A DNA stretch of 6,066 bases, taken from NCBI GenBank assembly GCA_964566145.1, contig CAZMHN010000030.1:1-6066 (forward strand), in the 5' to 3' direction. Positions 1 through 5,536 of this stretch are shown in pieces. This DNA is from CAZMHN01 sp964566145 (GTDB lineage Bacteria; Patescibacteriota; Patescibacteriia; Veblenbacterales; UBA10138). The translations under genes were made by a program, and so were the position numbers. The notes below the pieces were generated by a model. The model searched no databases and was not told the origin of the DNA. It saw only the letters and a list, made by a program, of their open reading frames with translations. How positions within the stretch are numbered: the first letter of the stretch is position 1; each line of letters starts with the position of its first letter.

Positions 1-999
1 ATCCTGGCGCTGGCGCCCATGGCCGGGGTCACGGACGCGCCCTTCAGGCAAATGTGCAAAGCTTACGGCGCGGACGTCATATACACCGAGTTTGCCAGTG
101 TGGACGCGCTGACGCACGACAGCAAGCGCACGCGCGAGATGCTGGCTTTTGCGCCCGCAGAACAGCCCGTGGTGTGCCAGATATTCGGCTCCAAGCCGGA
201 ACTGTTCGCAAAATCGGTCAGCATCTTGGAAGACATGGGTTTCGCAGGCGTGGACCTGAACTTCGGCTGTCCGGCGTACAAGGTGGTGAAATCCGGCGGC
301 GGCGTAAAGCTCATGCGCAACCTGTCGCTCGTAAGGGAATTGGTGCAGGCCGCATGCGAAGGCTCGCGTCTGCCTGTATCCGTGAAGCTGCGCGCCAGCA
401 TAAAAAAGGGCAAGGACACAAAAGACAAAGTTGAGGACTCCGGCGACGAAACTGGCGGCTATGAATGCGCCCTGGACAGCGTTACGGCCTTGGACCTGGT
501 GAATAAGGTGAAAGACCTGCCCGTGAAGGCCATAATGCTGCACGCCAGGAGCTACGAACAGCCGTTTGACGGCGAACCGGATTTGGAAATGGTGCGGCAG
601 GTGCGCTCAGTATGGCCCGGCATTCTGCTGGCCAACGGCGGCATTTACTCCCCGGAAAAAGCCAAGGAAGCGCTGGACGCCACCGGCGCGGACGGCGTCG
701 GCATCGCGCGCGGCGCCTGGGGCAGGCCTTGGCTCTTTGAGCAGACCAAGGATTACCTGGCCGCCGGAACGTACCGGGAATGTTCTTGGAACGACATAGA
801 ACAGGCCATGCTGAAGCACGCCGAACTGGCTCTCTCCGCCAAGGGCGAATACGGCCTTATCGAGCTTAGAAAACACCTGGCCTGGTACGTAAAAGGCTTC
901 CCGGGCGCCGCGGCGCTAAGGGCCAAGCTCGTGCAAGTACACACGCTCAGCGACGTCCGGGCGGCGCTGGCCGGAACCGGGCCGCATCGGCCGGCCTAA
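1..999 (+). CDS. dus: tRNA-dihydrouridine synthase (DusB/NifR3-like), 5' end outside window
   Basis: FMN enzyme that reduces uridine to dihydrouridine in tRNA, with NADPH as the usual donor. The frame is open from base 1 and reads ILALAPMAGVTDAPFR, so the Met at 19 lies inside the conserved N-terminal motif and the true start is upstream; 332 residues are visible. Numbering from that Met, the family signatures are MAGVTDAPFR (1-10), NFGCPAYKV with the catalytic Cys84, VKLR with Lys123, LHAR with His175 and Arg177, NGGI (206-209) and GIARGAWGRPWLF (228-240), which together form the TIM-barrel flavin and phosphate sites. The cysteine, lysine and histidine are all present, so the enzyme looks active. 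Residues of about 126-154 form a charged, lysine- and aspartate-rich insertion where most Dus proteins have a short loop. The stop codon overlaps the stop of the convergent gene on the minus strand. The family call is firm; the DusB subgroup is less so. Confidence 0.93.
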   Translation: MLALAPMAGVTDAPFRQMCKAYGADVIYTEFASVDALTHDSKRTREMLAFAPAEQPVVCQIFGSKPELFAKSVSILEDMGFAGVDLNFGCPAYKVVKSGGGVKLMRNLSLVRELVQAACEGSRLPVSVKLRASIKKGKDTKDKVEDSGDETGGYECALDSVTALDLVNKVKDLPVKAIMLHARSYEQPFDGEPDLEMVRQVRSVWPGILLANGGIYSPEKAKEALDATGADGVGIARGAWGRPWLFEQTKDYLAAGTYRECSWNDIEQAMLKHAELALSAKGEYGLIELRKHLAWYVKGFPGAAALRAKLVQVHTLSDVRAALAGTGPHRPA

Positions 1000-1370
1000 T
1001 CCGCTCCCGGCTCCTGGTCGGCGTTCGGCGCGTACGCCTTGAACAGGGCTTCGACCGCCGCCATCTCCCGCTCGACTTCTTCCATGACCGCCCCGCGGAT
1101 CTCCGCCTTTTCGTCTTCCCTGTATTTGCCCTGTTCAAGGTCGCTATCCGCGGCTTTCAGCCTTTCTCCCATGTACTCCGTGGCATGGTCGTGCAGTACG
1201 GCGGACATGAACTCCCGCAACGGCGGCGGCGCATGGCCCGGCCCGTATTTCGAATAAACGAACTGCACGAAACCATTGGCCTCGCCAAGCTCACCCAGCT
1301 TGTCCAGCAACGTAAACTTCAGCTCCCGCCTGGAATCGCCCAGGGACTCGTTCAAATTCAGCTCCGGCAT
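996..1370 (-). CDS. Hypothetical acidic helical protein, 124 aa
   Basis: I do not recognise a family. The product is charged and predicted largely helical, with no signal peptide, membrane segment or cysteine cluster. A proline-containing stretch (GPGHAPPPL, about residues 43-51) separates an N-terminal helical part (SRRELKFTLLDKLGEL) from a C-terminal part rich in Glu, Lys and Arg (about 58-113) that could form an amphipathic helix or coiled coil. No good Shine-Dalgarno site precedes the ATG at 1370; only a weak GGG lies close by. The gene follows the terminator at 1422-1459, so it probably has its own promoter, which I could not place. Its stop overlaps the dus stop by four bases, tail to tail. 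Consistent GC-rich codon use and an uninterrupted frame support it as real. Confidence 0.6.
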   Translation of the reverse strand: MPELNLNESLGDSRRELKFTLLDKLGELGEANGFVQFVYSKYGPGHAPPPLREFMSAVLHDHATEYMGERLKAADSDLEQGKYREDEKAEIRGAVMEEVEREMAAVEALFKAYAPNADQEPGAD

Positions 1371-1421
1371 AAACCCGTCGGTCAGATAAAGTCAGCCAAT
1401 CCAACTGTAGCACTCCATAAT

Positions 1422-1459
1422 AAAAAAACAAAAGCCCGCACAGATTCATACGGGCTTTT
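1422..1459 (-). terminator. Intrinsic terminator, possibly bidirectional
   Basis: A perfect 9-bp inverted repeat, AAAAGCCCG (1430-1438) and CGGGCTTTT (1451-1459), encloses a 12-nt loop. On the minus strand it runs into a U-rich tail opposite the A7 at 1422-1428, so it should end transcription of the 141-aa gene. The stop codon of that gene (1446-1448) lies in the hairpin loop. On the + strand only the four T of the arm follow, so any + strand activity would be weaker. Confidence 0.85.
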
Positions 1460-1871
1460 CTACATCTTCTCCTTTCTGTTCTCTGGTTTGTTCCTGCGAC
1501 GGAGGATTGGCCGCGGCCGCATTGCTCTTGGCGGCCCTGTCGCTCAGCACTCTCCGCACCACGCCCTCCACAACCTCATTCAGGTCGATTTCCACTTCCC
1601 CGCTTGGGTCGGCCAACACATGGAACTTGGTGATGCTTTTGAGCGGCACGGTGTCGACCAAGTCGCCTTTTTCGTCGCGTATCAGCACGCGCGGTTCCCT
1701 GAATTCGTACGGGAAAGCACTTATGGTCTCAGGCTTGGGCGGCAAGGCATATACGCCGCCATAGACGCCCTTCACGGACATCTCGGGACCAAAGGCCGTA
1801 TGCTTGATGGCGACCTGTACGCCGTCAGGCAACAGCCTTAGGAACTCGTGCGTCTCTTGATTGTTCTGCAT
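1446..1871 (-). CDS. Hypothetical protein, 141 aa, unknown family
   Basis: I do not recognise the family. The product is soluble, without a signal peptide or membrane helix. Residues of about 10-100 alternate short hydrophobic stretches that suggest a beta-rich fold (VQVAIKHTAF, VRVLIRDEKGDLVD-like runs, KFHVLADPSGEVEIDL). A helix, VVEGVVRRVLSDRAAKS, follows at about 98-115, then a disordered tail rich in Ala, Gln, Glu and Lys. The start at 1871 is well supported by GAGGA (1878-1882) six bases upstream. It begins 47 bases inside the upstream membrane-protein gene, so the two are probably translationally coupled and share a transcript. The last codons run into the terminator hairpin. Confidence 0.65.
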   Translation of the reverse strand: MQNNQETHEFLRLLPDGVQVAIKHTAFGPEMSVKGVYGGVYALPPKPETISAFPYEFREPRVLIRDEKGDLVDTVPLKSITKFHVLADPSGEVEIDLNEVVEGVVRRVLSDRAAKSNAAAANPPSQEQTREQKGEDVEKPV

Positions 1872-2415
1872 ATGTCGTCCTCATGTCTGTGTGAGGTAGC
1901 GCTGTATCCTTTTTTGCCTGTCCTGCAGACTTGCGCCACTGCCGGCTCTCAATGCCCATGCTTATAAGCGTGCTGACAAGACATACGGACAGCGCGTAGT
2001 GCCCTGGCGTGATAGAATCTGGCGTCATGGAAGGCTGGCCATGGACTATGTAGCTGATCAGCACTGCCGCAAAGGTGATGGCCGTCGCGAGCCCGAAAGA
2101 GCATATGGCCGCAAAAGCCAGGCCGTAGCGCGTTGAACTAAGCACGTGACCGGCGTAACCGATCACGAACATTGCGGCGCCGGCATAGGCCGGCAGAGCC
2201 AACGACTCAAGGCGCGCAAGTTCCGTCAGGATCAGCAGAACTGCATACGCCCCTGCGGCAACGTAAGAGAACCGGCGCGAAGCAAGAAATGCCAGCGCTT
2301 TGCGAACAAAATCGCAGAACCCATCCACGACGGTGAAACAGGCCACGCACACGTACGCGGCCGGCACCACAAAACGGTGTGTAAGCAACACGGATGACCA
2401 GCGCGAGCGTAGCAT
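1825..2415 (-). CDS. Multi-pass membrane protein, 196 aa, unknown function
   Basis: An integral membrane protein of no family I can name. By eye there are about five hydrophobic segments: residues of about 15-33, 50-66, 72-92, 97-125 and 138-156. A polar tail of about 40 residues rich in Lys, Arg, Asp and Gln follows, probably cytosolic. Basic residues at the N-terminus (LRSRW) suggest an inside start. The ATG at 2415 has GAGGT (2421-2425) five bases upstream. An alternative ATG at 2420 is in another frame. The 3' end overlaps the next minus-strand gene by 47 bases. The upstream gap of 97 bases contains TTGACT-like and G-rich, T5-containing sequence but no promoter or terminator I would defend. 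Confidence 0.65.
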   Translation of the reverse strand: MLRSRWSSVLLTHRFVVPAAYVCVACFTVVDGFCDFVRKALAFLASRRFSYVAAGAYAVLLILTELARLESLALPAYAGAAMFVIGYAGHVLSSTRYGLAFAAICSFGLATAITFAAVLISYIVHGQPSMTPDSITPGHYALSVCLVSTLISMGIESRQWRKSAGQAKKDTALPHTDMRTTYAEQSRDARVPKAVA

Positions 2416-2512
2416 GGCATACCTCGTTTGATTTTGTTTGTGGGTTGGTAAGGTACGAAAAACTACCCCCCACCCTAGCGAATAGCGGGTACTTTAGTCA
2501 ACTTACAGCCGG

Positions 2513-3181
2513 CTATCCGCTTTTATCCGCGGCCGAAAGCCAGCGGTCCAGCACCGCTTTCACTTGGCGCTCATCCTCCAAAACCCGCTGAAGCCCGAAC
2601 TCGTTCTTGTACTTCTCCACGTACTGTTCCATAAGCTCATCCATGTCTCGCCGCGCTTCCTGGTAAGAATAACCTTGCCGGCGCGTCATTTTCAAGCCGT
2701 TTAGAACGGCTTGAGCCAGCTTGTTGCCGCTTTGCTGAATATCATCCAACTGCTCGAACAGCCTGGCTTCACCCGAAGGTCCGCGTGCCACCTTGTTCAG
2801 CTCGCCGTAAACTTTTGTGCCAGTAGCCCGGTCCGCTCCCGCCGCCACGCGCGCCACTTCGCGCAATGTTTCTATGTCCTCCAATACGTCCGCCTCGTCT
2901 TTATCGTCGTCGAATTCCTTTCGGTCCAGCTTGCCCGCGTACTTTGCCGCCGCGGCTTCGAACACCAGCGCGATATCCGACCAAGACTTGCCTTCGGACC
3001 GCATTTTTTTGACCGTTTCGGCGTTAGGATTCTCGCCTAAGTACCGCAAAACTTCTTCATCGCCCACCAAATTCTTGCCCGGTTCGTTCTCGAAGCGCTT
3101 CAGCTCTTGGGAACTGAAGCTGTCCCCGTATTCGTATTGACCCGGGTCGAACGGCTGTTCTTTGTGGATGGATTCCGGCAT
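2513..3181 (-). CDS. Hypothetical acidic, all-helical cytosolic protein, 222 aa
   Basis: I cannot assign a family. The protein is strongly charged, with no membrane segment, signal peptide or cysteine, and is almost entirely helix-forming after a proline-containing N-terminus (MPESIHKEQPFDPGQYEYGD). A cluster of acidic residues at about 88-105 (EFDDDKDEADVLEDIE) and a long C-terminal helical part (about 140-215, ending near VKAVLDRWLSAADKSG) stand out. Residues of about 58-75 (ETVKKMRSEGKSWSDIALVF) resemble a short helix-turn-helix in spacing, but this is weak. The ATG at 3181 has no Shine-Dalgarno sequence. It sits about where transcription should begin from the promoter at 3188-3215, so a leaderless mRNA is the best reading. 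It lies 38 bases behind dnaJ; a role linked to chaperones is not shown. Confidence 0.7.
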   Translation of the reverse strand: MPESIHKEQPFDPGQYEYGDSFSSQELKRFENEPGKNLVGDEEVLRYLGENPNAETVKKMRSEGKSWSDIALVFEAAAAKYAGKLDRKEFDDDKDEADVLEDIETLREVARVAAGADRATGTKVYGELNKVARGPSGEARLFEQLDDIQQSGNKLAQAVLNGLKMTRRQGYSYQEARRDMDELMEQYVEKYKNEFGLQRVLEDERQVKAVLDRWLSAADKSG

Positions 3182-3187
3182 AGCAAC

Positions 3188-3215
3188 AAATTAGCACTCA
3201 CGGAACGAATGTCAA
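3188..3215 (-). promoter_or_regulatory. Sigma70-type promoter giving a leaderless transcript of the 222-aa gene
   Basis: On the minus strand a consensus -35 box TTGACA (3210-3215) and TAATTT (3188-3193) are separated by 16 bases. Seven bases beyond the -10 box lies the A of the ATG at 3181, which is the expected start of transcription. No ribosome-binding site lies between. The promoter starts right after the dnaJ stop codon, so the 222-aa gene can be expressed apart from dnaJ. Confidence 0.6.
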
Positions 3216-3219
3216 TTGG

Positions 3220-4188
3220 CTAGAACCAGCCGCCTGATTCGTCAAGCTTCTCGCCTTTTTCCGCCAAGCCCAAAAGGGCTTCTTTTTGCTCGCCTGAAAG
3301 CTTCTTCGGAGTGCGTACTTTGACCTCCACCAGCAGGTCGCCTCTTGTCTTGCCGCGAAGATGCGGCACGCCCTTGCCCGCCAGCTCGATTATGGCGCCG
3401 CTCTGGGTGCCGGCCGGAACTTTCAATTGCACGTCCCCTTCCAGCGTGGACACCTTTACCGAGCCTCCCAAGCTCGCCAAAGCCATGCTCACCTGCTTTA
3501 CCGTGCGCAGATTGTAGCCTTCGCGCCTGAACCTTTCATCCGGCCGCACGCGTATAACCAGCCGCAAGTCGCCCGCCTCACCGCCCTTGGCCCCGGGCTC
3601 TCCTTCGCCTTCCAAAAGCATCACCTGTCCGTCGGCTATGCCGGCGGGTATTTTGACTCGAAGCTCGCGAATGCCCATGACCCTGCCGTCCCCGCCACAT
3701 TTGGCGCAGGCCTTTTCCGCCTTCTTGCCTTCGCCGTGGCACGCCGGGCACGTTTGCACCGAGCGCATCATTCCCATGAACGTACGCTGTACCCGCTCAA
3801 CTCTGCCTTGCCCTTTGCAGGTTTGGCACGCTGTCACTTTCGCGCCGGGCTCGGCGCCCGAGCCCTTGCACCGGTCGCACGCCACCTGTTTTTCGAACCG
3901 CAAAGTCTTATCCACCCCGAACACGGCCTCCTTGAAATCCACCACAGTCTCGAATTCCGCGTCCCGGCCGCGCTTGGGGCCGGTCCGCCTGCCTCGGCCG
4001 CCGCCGAACATGTCGCCCAGGCCGAACATATCCCCCAGGTCGCCGAGGTCCTCGAAATTCACGTTGAACCCGCCGTTGCCGAAGCCGAATCCCTGCTGGC
4101 GCGCGAAATCCTGCCAATTCACTCCGCCAGGGCCTCCGGCCTGGTCAAAGCTGGCTCCGAACTGGTCGTACTGCTGGCGCTTCTGCGG
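3220..4188 (-). CDS. dnaJ: Chaperone protein DnaJ (Hsp40), N-terminal J-domain lost in assembly gap
   Basis: Cytosolic co-chaperone that binds unfolded clients and stimulates the DnaK ATPase. The coding frame stays open up to the gap: the 22 codons before the GTG at 4122 read PQKRQQYDQFGASFDQ..., the end of a J-domain (KRxxYDQFG), so the GTG is internal. 322 residues are visible. Counted from the gap edge, the domains are the end of the J-domain (3-11), a Gly/Phe-rich linker (about 12-70), a zinc-binding region with all four CxxC pairs intact (CDRC 104, CQTC 121, CPAC 147, CAKC 161), and two C-terminal beta domains with IPAGIADGQ and VPAGTQSGA. The fragment plus a normal J-domain gives about 380 residues, the usual length. 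The HPD motif is not visible. No dnaK or grpE is adjacent; a DUF3467-type gene lies upstream on the same strand. Confidence 0.95.
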   Translation of the reverse strand, partial: PQKRQQYDQFGASFDQAGGPGGVNWQDFARQQGFGFGNGGFNVNFEDLGDLGDMFGLGDMFGGGRGRRTGPKRGRDAEFETVVDFKEAVFGVDKTLRFEKQVACDRCKGSGAEPGAKVTACQTCKGQGRVERVQRTFMGMMRSVQTCPACHGEGKKAEKACAKCGGDGRVMGIRELRVKIPAGIADGQVMLLEGEGEPGAKGGEAGDLRLVIRVRPDERFRREGYNLRTVKQVSMALASLGGSVKVSTLEGDVQLKVPAGTQSGAIIELAGKGVPHLRGKTRGDLLVEVKVRTPKKLSGEQKEALLGLAEKGEKLDESGGWF

Positions 4189-4288
4189 NNNNNNNNNNNN
4201 NNNNNNNNNNNNNNNNNNNNNNNNNNNNNNNNNNNNNNNNNNNNNNNNNNNNNNNNNNNNNNNNNNNNNNNNNNNNNNNNNNNNNNNN
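4189..4288. other. Assembly gap of 100 N
   Basis: Exactly 100 undefined bases, the conventional size for a gap of unknown length. The missing J-domain start of dnaJ (about 55-60 codons) and the rest of the DUF3467-type gene cannot both fit in 100 bases, so the true gap should be at least about 300 bases. Confidence 0.98.
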
Positions 4289-4396
4289 GACGAACTCTTC
4301 CTTGCTGTGGGCGATTTGCGCCATGTTGGCGTACACGCCCTTTAGCACGTCGTCCGGAATCTTCACTTGGATTTGCTGTGGCTGAGGGTTGGACAT
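4289..4396 (-). CDS. DUF3467-like small protein, C-terminal part lost in gap
   Basis: Only the first 36 residues are visible. The run QIQVKIPDDVLKGVYANMAQIAHSKEEFV matches the start of DUF3467 proteins as I know them: an amphipathic I-x-I-x-D strand, then V/K-G-x-YAN, then a His-Ser-x-x-EFV segment. That family consists of bacterial proteins of about 100 residues with no established function. I chose the ATG at 4396. The frame extends ten codons further to a TTG at 4426, but that part looks unlike the family. No clear Shine-Dalgarno site precedes the ATG. The gene is divergent from the small membrane protein at 4477 and lies just upstream of dnaJ on the same strand, so the two may be co-transcribed across the gap. 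Confidence 0.72.
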
Positions 4397-4476
4397 ATGT
4401 GTAACTTTGTGATTAACTACTGGCAAATAAAGGCTTTGAAAGCTACTGAACTATAACACAAACATAGGGTGACTAC

Positions 4477-4815
4477 ATGGAAAATACCGGCTTTAAAAAA
4501 CTGCTGTTCAAGAGACGGCTCTTCGCCATCCTGTGTCTTACTGGTTCCTCCGCCTTCTTCCTAGGTACGATACTCACCGTTGCGCTTGACTCCAAAGCTC
4601 AAGCCCCTATGCTCGATACGGTTTTTTTCTGGGGCGTGATTGCAGGCGGCATTATCGCCATAGTATCGCTCGTGTTCCACATGAACTACATGTTCGACTA
4701 CAAATACCGGTACAAGGCGAGTGACGAACTGAACTGCACGGACATCTGCGCTTTCAACTTCAAGGTCATGCGAAGGGCGACCGAACTGCGTTGTGCTGAC
4801 CTGCCCCAGAAATAA
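4477..4815 (+). CDS. Small two-helix membrane protein, 112 aa, unknown function
   Basis: No recognised family. A short basic N-terminus (KKLLFKRR, about residues 7-14) precedes a first membrane helix at about 15-37. A short loop leads to a second helix at about 48-68, followed by an aromatic and basic boundary (NYMFDYKYRYK) and a hydrophilic C-terminal tail of about 40 residues with three cysteines, two in CTDIC. The positive-inside rule places both ends in the cytoplasm. The ATG has AGGGTGA (4466-4472) upstream at normal spacing. The stop codon lies in the loop of a perfect hairpin (4804-4822). Base use is closer to 50% GC than in the minus-strand genes. It is divergent from the DUF3467-type gene. 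Confidence 0.72.
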   Translation: MENTGFKKLLFKRRLFAILCLTGSSAFFLGTILTVALDSKAQAPMLDTVFFWGVIAGGIIAIVSLVFHMNYMFDYKYRYKASDELNCTDICAFNFKVMRRATELRCADLPQK

Positions 4816-4818
4816 TCT
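4791..4818 (+). promoter_or_regulatory. Candidate promoter for structured RNA 1
   Basis: TTGTGC (4791-4796) and TAATCT (4813-4818) are 16 bases apart and would start RNA near 4825. The boxes are only moderately close to consensus. The start point is supported indirectly: it puts the GGGCT helix about as far from the 5' end as in the second RNA, whose promoter is much clearer. Confidence 0.35.
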
Positions 4819-4822
4819 GGGG
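4804..4822 (+). other. Stem-loop over the stop codon of the small membrane protein gene
   Basis: CCCCAGA (4804-4810) and TCTGGGG (4816-4822) form a perfect 7-bp stem with loop AATAA, which contains the TAA stop. No T-run follows, so it is not a standard terminator; it could be a 3' stability or processing element. It overlaps the proposed -10 box of the downstream RNA. Confidence 0.55.
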
Positions 4823-4824
4823 AG

Positions 4825-5185
4825 CCACGAACCAAACGTTCGAAAGGAGGTGAGTACAACAACTTGAATAATCTGTGTAGACGCTGTGTGACTTCGGTTG
4901 TAGCATGAGCCATCGTGCAGAAGGGCTGAACTAGTCATAGTTCACAAGGAGAGGAAGCCCGAGACAAGGCAACGAGTACACGGGGAAACCCATCGGGACC
5001 AAAGAGACCATTCTGAGGAGAAGCGAAAGCCCAAGGTAAGTAGCCAACCACGGTGAATGGGTACATCTCTTGTACCTGCGTCCATAGCGCTAACCCCACT
5101 ACCTCCCCTAGCGGAGCTAAACATGGCGCGCTCCGCGAGCCGAACCTCACGCATAGGCCGACAAAACACCGTCGGCCTATTTTTT
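4825..5185 (+). ncRNA. Structured non-coding RNA 1 of a tandem pair, unrecognised family
   Basis: No convincing ORF lies here, but strong RNA structure does. From the 5' side: hairpin CGAAC/GTTCG (4828-4842); AAAGGAGGTGA (4843-4853); a UUCG-capped stem near 4884-4905; GGGCT (4923-4927) paired with AGCCC (4956-4960), enclosing hairpin GAACTA-GTCA-TAGTTC and the strand ACAAGGAG; GGGGAAACCCATCGGG (4982-4997); GCGAAAGC with a GNRA loop; hairpin GGTACA/TGTACC near 5060-5076; the 15-mer CCATAGCGCTAACCC (5082-5096); GCGGAGC/GCTCCGC near 5111-5136; and a terminator. The same elements recur in the same order in the next unit, with different bases in the inner hairpin. I infer a stand-alone RNA. It is not a recognisable tmRNA, SRP RNA, 6S RNA or RNase P RNA. 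The 5' end is uncertain. Confidence 0.6.
5153..5185 (+). terminator. Intrinsic terminator of RNA 1
   Basis: A perfect 10-bp stem, ATAGGCCGAC (5153-5162) and GTCGGCCTAT (5171-5180), has loop AAAACACC and is followed by T5. The T-tract runs directly into the -35 box of the next promoter. Confidence 0.92.
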
Positions 5186-5186
5186 A

Positions 5187-5215
5187 TTGACTTTGGCAAA
5201 GAACAGGACTATGTT
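5187..5215 (+). promoter_or_regulatory. Sigma70-type promoter of RNA 2
   Basis: TTGACT (5187-5192) and TATGTT (5210-5215) are separated by exactly 17 bases, giving RNA from about 5222. The -35 box begins at the end of the RNA 1 terminator tail, so the two transcription units are packed end to end. Confidence 0.7.
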
Positions 5216-5278
5216 GCACGCTAGCTACAGTTATGCCAACTAATGGCAAGCTGTGGCCAAACAAATCAGGAGGCCTAA

Positions 5279-5317
5279 GTGCTGAAATGCATTCTCGTCT
5301 CCAAGATGATTCCGTAA
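5279..5317 (+). CDS. Possible 12-codon leader peptide inside RNA 2
   Basis: AGGAGG (5268-5273), a strong ribosome-binding site, lies five bases before a GTG that opens a 12-codon frame reading MLKCILVSKMIP and stopping at TAA (5315-5317). The frame overlaps both strands of the long-range helix (5295-5301 and 5310-5316), so a translating ribosome would disrupt that helix. No matching well-spaced frame occurs after the AGGAGG of RNA 1. The AGGAGG may therefore have a structural or ribosome-contact role. Weak call. Confidence 0.25.
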   Translation: MLKCILVSKMIP

Positions 5318-5536
5318 ACAAGGTAGCGGGCTGCTGGGAATAGCCGCGAATACCAGCACACGTTAGGAGGGGGCGAGCCCAACTAGCACTCACACACTGG
5401 GGAACCCACCGGGCCGTTACAGCCATAGCGCTAACCCTATTAACCCCCTTGGCCGTCGGAGTACCACCCTACGGAACGTGAGACGAATTCTGTCTCCTTG
5501 ACTAGGGCCTCCACGCCGCGAATCATCTACCATACC

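Noticed and set aside
1185..1841. + strand frame of 218 codons
   Set aside because: It crosses the terminator at 1422-1459 and overlaps two better-supported minus-strand genes.
3361..4404. Long + strand open frame opposite dnaJ
   Set aside because: It is a GC-rich shadow of dnaJ, runs through the N gap, and has His/Ala/Arg-rich low-plausibility sequence.
4436..4457. Promoter for the small membrane protein gene (TTGAAA and TATAAC)
   Set aside because: The boxes are only 10 bases apart, too close for a sigma70 promoter. TATAAC (4452-4457) may still be a -10 box, but no -35 fits.
4920..5080. Resemblance of RNA 1 to the RNase P RNA core (GAGGAA-CCCG, GGGGAAACCCA, AGAGA, AAGGTAAG, GGTGAA then a hairpin)
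   Set aside because: The most conserved parts of RNase P RNA are missing: no GAGGAAAGTCC and no 3' ACAGAA-CGGCTTA partner. RNA 2 shares the GGGGAA motif without the rest. Worth one Infernal run, but not a call.
4807..5190. Group II intron or intron fragment (GTGTG start near 4886, GCGAAAGC)
   Set aside because: No domain V hairpin, no reverse transcriptase, and a clean terminator at the 3' end.
4935..5426. Minus-strand open frames of 71-85 codons across the RNA region
   Set aside because: They lie opposite two promoter-terminator units with matched RNA structure, have cysteine- and arginine-rich sequence without family likeness, and lack ribosome-binding sites.
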